Below are positions 1-5,959 of a stretch of DNA of 13,020 bases, piece by piece; the first letter of the stretch is position 1; each line of letters opens with the position of its first letter. The DNA comes from JBCBAP01 sp038532435 (GTDB lineage: Bacteria > Pseudomonadota > Alphaproteobacteria > Rhodobacterales > Rhodobacteraceae). Under the pieces are notes generated by a model. It ran no database searches and was not told where the DNA came from. It saw nothing but the letters and a program-made list of their open reading frames with translations. The DNA lies in the NCBI GenBank assembly GCA_038532435.1, contig JBCBAP010000082.1:1-13020 (forward strand). The letters are read 5' to 3'. The translations under genes were made by a program, and so were the position numbers.

Positions 1-32
1 GTTGACACTCATAGTGTCAACTTATCCTAACA
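1..32 (-). promoter_or_regulatory. Putative leftward promoter with PpsR-type operator
   Basis: Positions 1-21 form a perfect inverted repeat: arm GTTGACACT, 3-base centre, arm AGTGTCAAC. Read on the minus strand, positions 20-15 are a perfect -35 hexamer (TTGACA). Positions 15-32 fit the loose PpsR/CrtJ pattern TGT-N12-ACA. The same arrangement, TGT-N9-TTGACA-N7-TGTCA, occurs at the ppaA promoter (20 of 30 positions identical by eye). I infer a PpsR-controlled promoter for a minus-strand gene left of the window. Its -10 box would fall outside, so this cannot be completed here. Confidence 0.5.
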
Positions 33-64
33 TCGCGAGTCGGGGAAAGCGTTTTGTTGCAGGA

Positions 65-77
65 CCGCCGTGGGCGG
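65..77 (-). terminator. Small hairpin after ppsR, possible weak terminator
   Basis: Nine bases beyond the ppsR stop codon there is a 5-base-pair stem (CCGCC / GGCGG) with a 3-base loop. No T-run follows on the minus strand, so it is not a classical intrinsic terminator. It may only stabilise the 3' end of the ppaA-ppsR transcript. Confidence 0.25.
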
Positions 78-85
78 AAGCGCTG

Positions 86-1507
86 TCAGCTGTCGGGCGC
101 TTCCGAAGAGGAGATCAGGCCGAACTTGCGGAGCTTCACGTAGAGGCTCTGGCGGGAAAGCCCGAGCATTTCCGCCGCACTCGCCCGGTTGTTGCCGGTG
201 AGCTGAAGTGCTGTTTCGATGCACATCTTTTCCACCACGTCGGTGGTCGCGCGGACGAGTTCCTTGAGCGGTGCGGAGCCCACGAGCTCCATCACATGCT
301 CCACGCTTTCCGGGCTCACCGAGCTCGACCGCACACGGGATGCCTCAAGCCGGGAGACATCGCGGATGATGAAGCCAAAACCCTCCCGGTCCGGGGCGGA
401 AAGGTGTGCGGTGGAGATCTCCACTGGCGTCTCGGTCCCGTATTCGCTGCGCAGGGAGGTCGAATACATGCTCAGGCGCCCGTGTTCAGACGCGTTGGAG
501 ATCATCACGTTGAGATCGACGCTCGGGCGGCCGAGGAATTGAGAAAGCGAGCGGCCGCGCAAGCTTTCCGCGACGGCGACATCTGCCATGGATAGAAACG
601 CCTCGTTGCATTGCTGGATCACGCCTGTCGGATCGGTCAGCACGATCGCGTCGCTCGACCGATGGAACAGCCGATCGAGCGCCTGTTCGATGTTGATGCC
701 CGCGACTTCCGCACCCTGATGCAATTTCATCCGACACAGGACAAATGTCTCCGTCGCCGCGCGGAACAGTACGCAGTGGATGTCGTAGGTGACCTGATTG
801 TCGATCCCTTCGACCGCGACGGTCACCGCCTGACCGGTCGCACGGACCGAGGCAAGGGCCGCCACGATGTCGCGGTGGCTGTTGGTCGCAAACTCGCTTT
901 CGAAAACGGCGTTGGTGAGGTCGCGGGCAGGGCGGCCAAGAACACGGGCCGCCTCCGGGTTCGCCTCGACGATCCGGCCGGACTCAGCATCGATGATCAC
1001 GAGCGCCTCGTTGCTCGTCTCGAACAGCACCCGGTAGCGGGTCTCGATCTGACGGAAGCGGGCGTAGTCCTGCTCCAGCGCGAGCTGCGCCTGCACGAGC
1101 CGGTTCTGCAGGTTGGAGACGGAGCGCAGATCGCGGCCGAGGAGAACGATGTGACCCTCCGGCCCGGTCCGCACGGCGGAATAGCGCACCGGGAACTCAT
1201 CCCCGTCCGCGGTCTTGTGGTTGACCTCGCGCCAGTGGGGTGTCTCGCCCTGGCTGGCCTGTTCGAGCAATTCCCGGATCTTGCCGCGGCTGTCGACGGT
1301 CACGAGATCTTCGAGCCGGGCGCCATTCCAGTCGTCAAGATCGGTGGGCGAGAAGCTTTCGGTCCCGATGGAGATGTCGTGGATCACGCCCTCTTTGGTC
1401 ACGATGAACGCCACGTCGGAGGACGTCGAGATCATCCGGCTGATCGCATGGGCATCGATATGCGAGAACCGATCCGGATTGGCGAAGAAGACGTTGACCT
1501 TGTTCAT
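86..1507 (-). CDS. ppsR: Transcriptional repressor PpsR (CrtJ)
   Basis: This 473-residue protein is the PpsR/CrtJ repressor, which binds TGT-N12-ACA palindromes and shuts down bacteriochlorophyll, carotenoid and light-harvesting genes under oxygen. It shows an N-terminal PAS-like domain (about 21-125), a long helical linker (about 127-163), two further PAS domains (about 160-262 and 275-388) and a Fis-type helix-turn-helix at the end (about 425-464, with NNRASAAEMLGLSRQSLYVK). Cys258 and Cys429 match by alignment from memory the two redox-active cysteines of Rhodobacter PpsR; Cys245 and Cys300 are also present. Its length is close to the Rhodobacter homologue (464 residues). The start is the first ATG 28 bases after ppaA, with a modest GGAGA 11 bases upstream. 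It is likely cotranscribed with ppaA. No defect is visible. Confidence 0.96.
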   Translation of the reverse strand: MNKVNVFFANPDRFSHIDAHAISRMISTSSDVAFIVTKEGVIHDISIGTESFSPTDLDDWNGARLEDLVTVDSRGKIRELLEQASQGETPHWREVNHKTADGDEFPVRYSAVRTGPEGHIVLLGRDLRSVSNLQNRLVQAQLALEQDYARFRQIETRYRVLFETSNEALVIIDAESGRIVEANPEAARVLGRPARDLTNAVFESEFATNSHRDIVAALASVRATGQAVTVAVEGIDNQVTYDIHCVLFRAATETFVLCRMKLHQGAEVAGINIEQALDRLFHRSSDAIVLTDPTGVIQQCNEAFLSMADVAVAESLRGRSLSQFLGRPSVDLNVMISNASEHGRLSMYSTSLRSEYGTETPVEISTAHLSAPDREGFGFIIRDVSRLEASRVRSSSVSPESVEHVMELVGSAPLKELVRATTDVVEKMCIETALQLTGNNRASAAEMLGLSRQSLYVKLRKFGLISSSEAPDS

Positions 1508-1535
1508 CTACTGTCCAATCTCCAAACCTCTGGTC

Positions 1536-2354
1536 CTATCCATCTCGGAACGCTGCATTTTGTGTCCTAGCATCGGAGCATGGGGATGCTCCACAGTTTT
1601 TGACGAATTCAAGAACGTTTGTAGGGTCGGAATTCCAGAAATCCACGAGGGGCAGCAGCACCGTGGGTATCTCCCGCGGAAGCCCCGGCCCGCCGACCAT
1701 GATCGGTGCGTTGGAGAAGGCGCGCACCCCGATCAGCACCTCCGCGAGCCGCGCGGGCTCCTCAGGCTTGCCGATGCTGATGCCGACGACATCGTGGGGA
1801 ACGGTGGCGGCGATCTGCAGGCACTGTTCTCGGGTCACCCCGGATTTCTGCGTGACCCGATGGCCGGCACGCTCCAGCATCGCGCTCATCAGAAGTGGTG
1901 CGAAAAGGTGGGTTTCCCCTTCAAGCGCGAAGAGCAGCACCCGGGATCCGGTGCCCACCGGGGCATCCTGCACGTAGCGGCCATGGACGTGGCGCAGGGC
2001 GACATGCAGCATCGATGTGCCGATGCTCACATCCGCAAACGACATCACGTCGTCCGCCCAGAGCTGACCGAGCCGCAACGCGCAATGGGGAAACACCGTC
2101 TCCACCAATGCAGCGATGGGCAGTCCCCGCGCGAGCAGGGTGTCAAAATGGGCAAGCGCGTCCGCGCGCGTTCCGTACATGAGCGCTTCACAGCACATGT
2201 CGATGCTGACCTGGATGACGCCCTGCGCCTCCCCCTGTGAGGTGGAGCGCAACTTCAGGATCTCCGAAAGCACCGACAGGATGTAGCTCGATCCTTCGCC
2301 ATCGTCGGGCAGGTGCCGAGTGGCAGGGGCCGGAAGGGGATCTTGCTCATGCAT
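1536..2354 (-). CDS. ppaA: Cobalamin-binding antirepressor PpaA (AerR)
   Basis: This 272-residue regulator belongs to the PpaA/AerR family, which binds a B12 cofactor and modulates PpsR/CrtJ in response to light and oxygen. A helical module (about 45-125) carries the cobalamin-helper signature LGQLW with Trp99, then SFADVSIG. A Rossmann-like B12-binding domain follows (about 136-250) with GETHLF; His149 is the likely cobalt ligand, corresponding to the histidine reported in R. capsulatus AerR. Later signatures are VVGISIG and MVGGPGL. The start is well supported: AGGAGG lies 8 bases before the ATG. It sits directly upstream of ppsR (28-base gap) and divergent from bchF, the usual Rhodobacter arrangement. 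A PpsR palindrome overlaps its predicted -35 box, and its leader is predicted to fold over the ribosome binding site. Family assignment is strong; ligand details are inferred. Confidence 0.93.
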   Translation of the reverse strand: MHEQDPLPAPATRHLPDDGEGSSYILSVLSEILKLRSTSQGEAQGVIQVSIDMCCEALMYGTRADALAHFDTLLARGLPIAALVETVFPHCALRLGQLWADDVMSFADVSIGTSMLHVALRHVHGRYVQDAPVGTGSRVLLFALEGETHLFAPLLMSAMLERAGHRVTQKSGVTREQCLQIAATVPHDVVGISIGKPEEPARLAEVLIGVRAFSNAPIMVGGPGLPREIPTVLLPLVDFWNSDPTNVLEFVKNCGASPCSDARTQNAAFRDG

Positions 2355-2362
2355 CGAACTGG

Positions 2363-2418
2363 CCTCCTGACGGGGTCAGGCCGTACGTTCGGCAGGCGGA
2401 TCATCCGCAGGCCGGAAC
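2363..2418 (-). promoter_or_regulatory. Structured leader of ppaA with hidden ribosome binding site
   Basis: Two inverted repeats lie between the predicted ppaA promoter and its start codon. The outer one (2387-2393 with 2411-2418) pairs GTTCGGC with GCCGGAAC apart from one bulge, and an inner CGGAT/ATCCG pair lies within it. The inner one (2366-2371 with 2375-2380) is a perfect 6-base stem, CCTGAC/GTCAGG, with a 3-base loop. On the mRNA its 3' arm contains part of the AGGAGG ribosome binding site (2363-2368). An alternative pairing GGCCT/AGGCC is also possible. The function as a translational control element is inference. Confidence 0.4.
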
Positions 2419-2429
2419 CGCACCCTTAA

Positions 2430-2470
2430 AGCGTCACATCTGACACGCTAAATGTCAAATATTATTGACA
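2430..2470 (-). promoter_or_regulatory. ppaA promoter with perfect PpsR operator
   Basis: Positions 2453-2470 read TGTC-N10-GACA, a perfect PpsR/CrtJ palindrome. On the minus strand, positions 2458-2453 are a consensus -35 (TTGACA). After 17 bases comes GACGCT (2435-2430) as a weak -10, placing the transcript start near 2423. An additional TGTCA follows 7 bases after the -35, on the promoter strand (plus-strand TGACA at 2441-2445). The same order of elements is found in the bchF promoter and at the left window edge, which supports the call. Repression of ppaA-ppsR by PpsR itself is the likely consequence. Confidence 0.65.
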
Positions 2471-2474
2471 ATAG

Positions 2475-2483
2475 TGGTATAAT
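2475..2483 (+). promoter_or_regulatory. Possible second rightward promoter (extended -10)
   Basis: TGG followed by TATAAT matches an extended -10 element exactly. No good -35 stands at 16-18 bases; TTGACA at 2465-2470 is only 7 bases away. If used, transcription would start near 2490 and give bchF a leader of about 190 bases. The PpsR palindrome at 2453-2470 would cover the upstream half of this promoter. The region is AT-rich, so chance occurrence is quite possible. Confidence 0.25.
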
Positions 2484-2522
2484 CATACTTACTGGCGCGA
2501 ATAAATTTCTCGCAGAGTTCAA

Positions 2523-2574
2523 TAAGTTTTATAATAAAACTTACCCAAAGATAAATTGTTCACTAAAACAATTT
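2523..2574. repeat. AT-rich centre with two inverted repeats
   Basis: Positions 2523-2532 (TAAGTTTTAT) and 2534-2543 (ATAAAACTTA) are perfect inverse copies around a single A, giving a 21-base palindrome. Ten bases further on, AAATTGTT (2553-2560) and AACAATTT (2567-2574) form a second perfect inverted repeat with a 6-base spacer. Neither fits the PpsR spacing. They lie between the two divergent promoters in DNA much richer in A and T than the flanking genes. They could bind another regulator or architectural protein; I do not recognise which. Confidence 0.5.
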
Positions 2575-2603
2575 GTTGCCGGTTCAGCGACCTCCATGCC
2601 GAC

Positions 2604-2643
2604 TGTAAGTTTAATTTGACATCTAACCCTGTCAATGTACGCT
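2604..2643 (+). promoter_or_regulatory. bchF operon promoter with PpsR operator on the -35
   Basis: A consensus -35 (TTGACA, 2616-2621) is followed after 16 bases by TACGCT (2638-2643), a moderate -10. Transcription would start near 2650. TGT-N12-ACA at 2604-2621 places a PpsR/CrtJ site over the -35, the layout known from CrtJ-repressed promoters. TGTCA follows 8 bases after the -35 and ATGT-ACGCT follows that, closely paralleling the ppaA promoter. This is the expected promoter of the bchFNBHLM-lhaA operon. Confidence 0.65.
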
Positions 2644-2646
2644 AAC

Positions 2647-2664
2647 TGTCAGTTCCGAATGACA
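2647..2664. promoter_or_regulatory. Perfect PpsR operator near bchF transcript start
   Basis: TGTC-N10-GACA is a full match to the PpsR/CrtJ palindrome. It covers the predicted transcript start and ends 15 bases before the first bchF ATG. Its centre is 43 bases (about four helical turns) from the operator on the -35, so both sites face the same side of the DNA. Such paired sites are typical for cooperative binding of CrtJ/PpsR. Confidence 0.75.
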
Positions 2665-2679
2665 GGCATAGGGTAGGAT

Positions 2680-3165
2680 ATGCGGATGGAGGGGCCCTCC
2701 ACTCACCGTCGCACCGGTATCGGTCTTTACACGCCGGAGCAGCGGATGCGTCGCGACGCGACGATCTGGACGACGGTTCAGGGGGTGCTCGCGCCGCTTC
2801 AGTTCATTGCGTTCGGCGTCAGCCTCGTGCTTGTCCTGCGGTACCTGTCGACCGGTGAGGGATACGCGCTCGCCACCTTCTCGATCATCGTGAAGACCGC
2901 CTTTCTCTACGTCATTATGGTGACCGGCGCGATCTGGGAGAAAGTCGTTTTCGGACAGTACCTTCTGGCGCCCGCATTCTTCTGGGAGGACATGGTCTCC
3001 TTCGCGGTTATCGCGCTTCACACAGCCTACCTCTACGCGCTGTTTGTGGGCCTCGATCCCGGGGTTCAGATGGGCGTCGCGCTGATCGCCTATGCGGCCT
3101 ACGTGATCAACGCCGCGCAGTTCCTGCTGAAGCTGAGGGCCGCGCGGCTGGAGGGTGCGGCATGA
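2680..3165 (+). CDS. bchF: 3-vinyl bacteriochlorophyllide hydratase BchF
   Basis: This 161-residue membrane protein matches BchF, which adds water to the 3-vinyl group to give the 3-hydroxyethyl intermediate in bacteriochlorophyll a synthesis. The signature LYTPEQRMRRDATIW (about 16-30) and the following VQGVLAPLQF are typical of the family. Four membrane segments are visible (about 34-55, 66-86, 104-124, 130-150), with polar ends. The length is normal. The start could be 2680 or the second Met codon at 2686 (residue 3); AGGA at 2675-2678 has better spacing (7 bases) for the latter. It is the first gene of the operon, and its stop overlaps the bchN start (ATGA). Its promoter carries two PpsR sites. 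Confidence 0.94.
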   Translation: MRMEGPSTHRRTGIGLYTPEQRMRRDATIWTTVQGVLAPLQFIAFGVSLVLVLRYLSTGEGYALATFSIIVKTAFLYVIMVTGAIWEKVVFGQYLLAPAFFWEDMVSFAVIALHTAYLYALFVGLDPGVQMGVALIAYAAYVINAAQFLLKLRAARLEGAA

Positions 3166-4421
3166 ATGTTCGTGCCCAGGCCGGTTGCCTCAACACTCCG
3201 GTTCTCAAGCAGCGTGGCCAGCGGGAGGTGTTCTGCGGCCTCACGGGAATCATCTGGCTGCACCGGAAGATGCAGGACGCGTTCTTCCTCGTGGTCGGCA
3301 GTCGCACGTGCGCCCACCTTCTCCAATCCGCGGCGGGCGTGATGATTTTCGCCGAGCCGCGCTTCGGCACCGCGATCATGGAGGAAACGGACCTCGCCGG
3401 CCTTGTCGACGCCAACGAGGAGCTGGACCGGGAGGTCGCGCGCCTGCTGGAGCGGCGCCCGGATATCCGGCAGCTGTTCCTCGTGGGATCCTGCCCGTCG
3501 GAGGTGATCAAGCTTGATCTCTCTCGCGCGGCGGAGCGGCTGACCCAGATCCACGCGCCCCATGTGAGGGTGCTGAACTATTCCGGTTCAGGCATCGAGA
3601 CCACGTTCACCCAAGGCGAGGATGCGTGCCTCGCGTCCATGGTGCCGGTGCTGCGCGGCGGGGATGCGGAACAGTTGCTTGTTGTCGGGTCCCTCCCGGA
3701 CGTGGTGGAGGATCAGCTCACGGGCTACCTGCGGGACATGGGCCTGCCGGTCGTGACCCTCCCGGCCCGTCGGCGGGACGAGGAGCCGGTGATCGGGCCC
3801 AACTCCACCGTGCTGCTCGCTCAGCCCTTCCTCGGGGATACCGCCGCGGCGCTGGCCAAGCGGGGCGCGCAGATCATTCCGGCCCCCTTCCCCTTTGGCG
3901 AGGAGGGGACGACCGCGTGGCTTCGTGCAGCGGCGGAACGTTTCGGCGTGGGCAAAAACACGTTCGATCGGGTCACCGCCGCTCCGCGGGATCGTGCGCG
4001 CAAGGCCGTCGCCCAGGTTGCGGAGCGGCTGCGGGACAAGTCCATCTTCTTCTTCCCTGACAGCCAGCTTGAAATCCCGCTCGCCCGCTTTCTCGCGCGC
4101 GAATGCGGGATGCGCCCGCTCGAGATCGGCACGCCCTATCTGCATCGAGAGCAGATGGCACCGGAGCTCGCGCTCATCGAGGAGGGGCCCGTTCTCTCCG
4201 AAGGGCAGGACGTTGACCTCCAGCTCGACCGCGCGCGGGAGGCGCGTGCGGACATCACGGTCTGCGGCCTCGGTCTTGCAAATCCGCTCGAGGCCGAAGG
4301 GCTCGCGACGAAGTGGGCCATCGAGCTCGTGTTCTCTCCGATCCACGGTTACGAGCAGGCCGCCGACCTCGCTGGCCTCTTCGCCCGTCCCCTCAAGCGG
4401 CGGGAGGCGCTCGCCCTGTGA
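3162..4421 (+). CDS. bchN: Dark-operative protochlorophyllide reductase subunit BchN
   Basis: This 419-residue protein is the NifD-like N subunit of the light-independent protochlorophyllide reductase. With BchB it forms the catalytic NB component that receives electrons from BchL and reduces ring D of protochlorophyllide. Cys25 (REVFC), Cys50 (GSRTCAHLL) and Cys111 (VGSCPSEV) correspond to the three cysteines that, together with an aspartate of BchB, hold the NB [4Fe-4S] cluster. The N-terminal LTGIIWLHRKMQDAFFLVVG and the later IHGYEQAADLAGLFARPL are family signatures. The length is normal. The start overlaps the bchF stop by 4 bases, with GGAGGG 6 bases upstream, and its stop overlaps the GTG start of bchB. 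Confidence 0.96.
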   Translation: MNVRAQAGCLNTPVLKQRGQREVFCGLTGIIWLHRKMQDAFFLVVGSRTCAHLLQSAAGVMIFAEPRFGTAIMEETDLAGLVDANEELDREVARLLERRPDIRQLFLVGSCPSEVIKLDLSRAAERLTQIHAPHVRVLNYSGSGIETTFTQGEDACLASMVPVLRGGDAEQLLVVGSLPDVVEDQLTGYLRDMGLPVVTLPARRRDEEPVIGPNSTVLLAQPFLGDTAAALAKRGAQIIPAPFPFGEEGTTAWLRAAAERFGVGKNTFDRVTAAPRDRARKAVAQVAERLRDKSIFFFPDSQLEIPLARFLARECGMRPLEIGTPYLHREQMAPELALIEEGPVLSEGQDVDLQLDRAREARADITVCGLGLANPLEAEGLATKWAIELVFSPIHGYEQAADLAGLFARPLKRREALAL

Positions 4422-5959
4422 AGCTCCAGGTCTGGACATATGAAGGACCGCCCCACGTGGGTGCGATGCGCGTGGCCACCGCCATGAAGGGGCTGCACTA
4501 CGTGCTCCACGCGCCCCAGGGTGACACCTATGCGGATCTGCTTTTTACCATGATCGAGCGGCGAGACCACCGCCCGCCGGTCACCTACACGACCTTCCAG
4601 GCCCGGGATCTGGGCTCCGACACCGCCGGGCTTTTCAAGGAGGCGTGTCAGGACGCCTATGCCCGCTTCCGCCCCGACGCGATGATCGTCGGCGCCTCCT
4701 GCACCGCTGAGCTGATCCAGGACGATCCGGGCGGGCTGGCGGAGACCATGGGCCTGCCGATCCCCGCGATCCCCCTCGAGCTGCCGAGCTACCAGCGCAA
4801 GGAACACTGGGGGGCAGCGGAAACCTTTCTGCAGATCGTTCGCCATCTTGCCGGACCGCAGGAGCGTGTCGAGGGTCCCTCCTGCAACATCCTCGGCCCG
4901 ACGGCGCTCGGCTTCCATCACCGGGACGACCTGCGGGAGATCGTGGGCCTGATCGAGGGCATGGGGATCCATGTCAATGTCTGCGCGCCGCTCGATGCGA
5001 CGCCTGCGGACATCGCCCGGCTTGCGGCTGCGGATTTCAACGTGATGCTCTATCCCGAGACGGCGGAGCTCGCCTGCCGCTGGCTGGAACGGACCCACGG
5101 GCAGCCCTACACACGGGCGGTCCCGATGGGCGTCGGCGGGACCCGCGACTTTATTGGGGAAGTTGCCGGTCTCGCCGGCATCACGCCGGATGTGAGCGAA
5201 GACCGCCTCCGTCTGCCCTGGTGGTCAAGGTCGGTCGATTCCACCTACCTCACTGGCAAGCGGGTGTTCGTGTTCGGCGACGCGACCCACGCGATCGCGG
5301 CAGCCCGGATCGCGGCGGAGGAGATGGCGTTCGAGGTCGTGGGCCTGGGCGCCTACAACCGCGAATACGCCCGCGACGTGCGAAAGGCCGCCGCATTTCA
5401 CGGGATCGAGCCGCTGATCACCGACGATTATCTGGAGGTGGAGAAGGCGATCGAGGCGGTGCAGCCGGAGCTCATTCTCGGCACCCAGATGGAGCGTCAC
5501 ATCGGCAAGCGCCTGGGGATTCCCTGCGCCGTCATCTCCGCACCCTTCCACGTGCAGGACCACCCCGCGCGCTACTCTCCGATGATGGGGTTCGAGGGGG
5601 CGAACGTGATCTTCGACACCTGGGTGCATCCGCTCGTCATGGGGCTGGAGGAGCATCTGTTGCAGATGTTCCGGGAGGACTTTGAGTTTCACGACGCCGC
5701 CGGTCCCTCGCACCTTGGTGGCCACGGGGCGTCGGCGCAGCCGACCGCGGGCGATGGGGGCTCGATGCCCCCGGAGGCCGCTCCACCGGACAGCGTCGGC
5801 CCGGTCTGGGGCAAGGATGCGGAGCAGGAGCTGCGCAAGATCCCCTTCTTCGTCCGAGGCAAGGCGCGGCGGAACACCGAACGGTTCGCCGCCGAACGTG
5901 GGCTTGCGGAGATCTCCCTCGACACCCTCTACGAGGCGAAGGCGCACTATGCGCGATGA
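4418..5959 (+). CDS. bchB: Dark-operative protochlorophyllide reductase subunit BchB
   Basis: This 513-residue protein is the NifK-like B subunit of the protochlorophyllide reductase. It starts with GTG at 4418 (MKLQVWTYEGPPHVGAMR), not at the upstream ATG at 4313. The GTG overlaps the bchN stop (GTGA), GGGAGG lies 10 bases before it, and only this start gives Asp36 (HAPQGDTY), the unusual aspartate ligand of the NB [4Fe-4S] cluster, at its known number. Cys95 (GASCTAEL), Asp274 (RSVDST, the proposed proton donor) and Met408 also fall at the R. capsulatus positions. A Gly/Pro-rich linker (about 428-462) leads to the conserved C-terminal domain (KIPFFVRGKARRNTERFA). It overlaps bchH by 11 bases. 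Confidence 0.96.
   Translation: MKLQVWTYEGPPHVGAMRVATAMKGLHYVLHAPQGDTYADLLFTMIERRDHRPPVTYTTFQARDLGSDTAGLFKEACQDAYARFRPDAMIVGASCTAELIQDDPGGLAETMGLPIPAIPLELPSYQRKEHWGAAETFLQIVRHLAGPQERVEGPSCNILGPTALGFHHRDDLREIVGLIEGMGIHVNVCAPLDATPADIARLAAADFNVMLYPETAELACRWLERTHGQPYTRAVPMGVGGTRDFIGEVAGLAGITPDVSEDRLRLPWWSRSVDSTYLTGKRVFVFGDATHAIAAARIAAEEMAFEVVGLGAYNREYARDVRKAAAFHGIEPLITDDYLEVEKAIEAVQPELILGTQMERHIGKRLGIPCAVISAPFHVQDHPARYSPMMGFEGANVIFDTWVHPLVMGLEEHLLQMFREDFEFHDAAGPSHLGGHGASAQPTAGDGGSMPPEAAPPDSVGPVWGKDAEQELRKIPFFVRGKARRNTERFAAERGLAEISLDTLYEAKAHYAR

Noticed and set aside
2530..2535. TATAAT inside the 21-base palindrome as a -10 box
   Set aside because: No acceptable -35 at the right distance; the hexamer is expected by chance in this AT-rich stretch.
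4313..4417. Extended N-terminus of BchB from the upstream ATG
   Set aside because: The extra residues overlap bchN and are unlike BchB; the GTG at 4418 gives Asp36, Cys95, Asp274 and Met408 at their known positions.
5682..5948. Extended N-terminus of BchH
   Set aside because: It lies entirely within bchB and is Arg/Ser-rich; the ATG at 5949 begins sequence that fits the BchH family.
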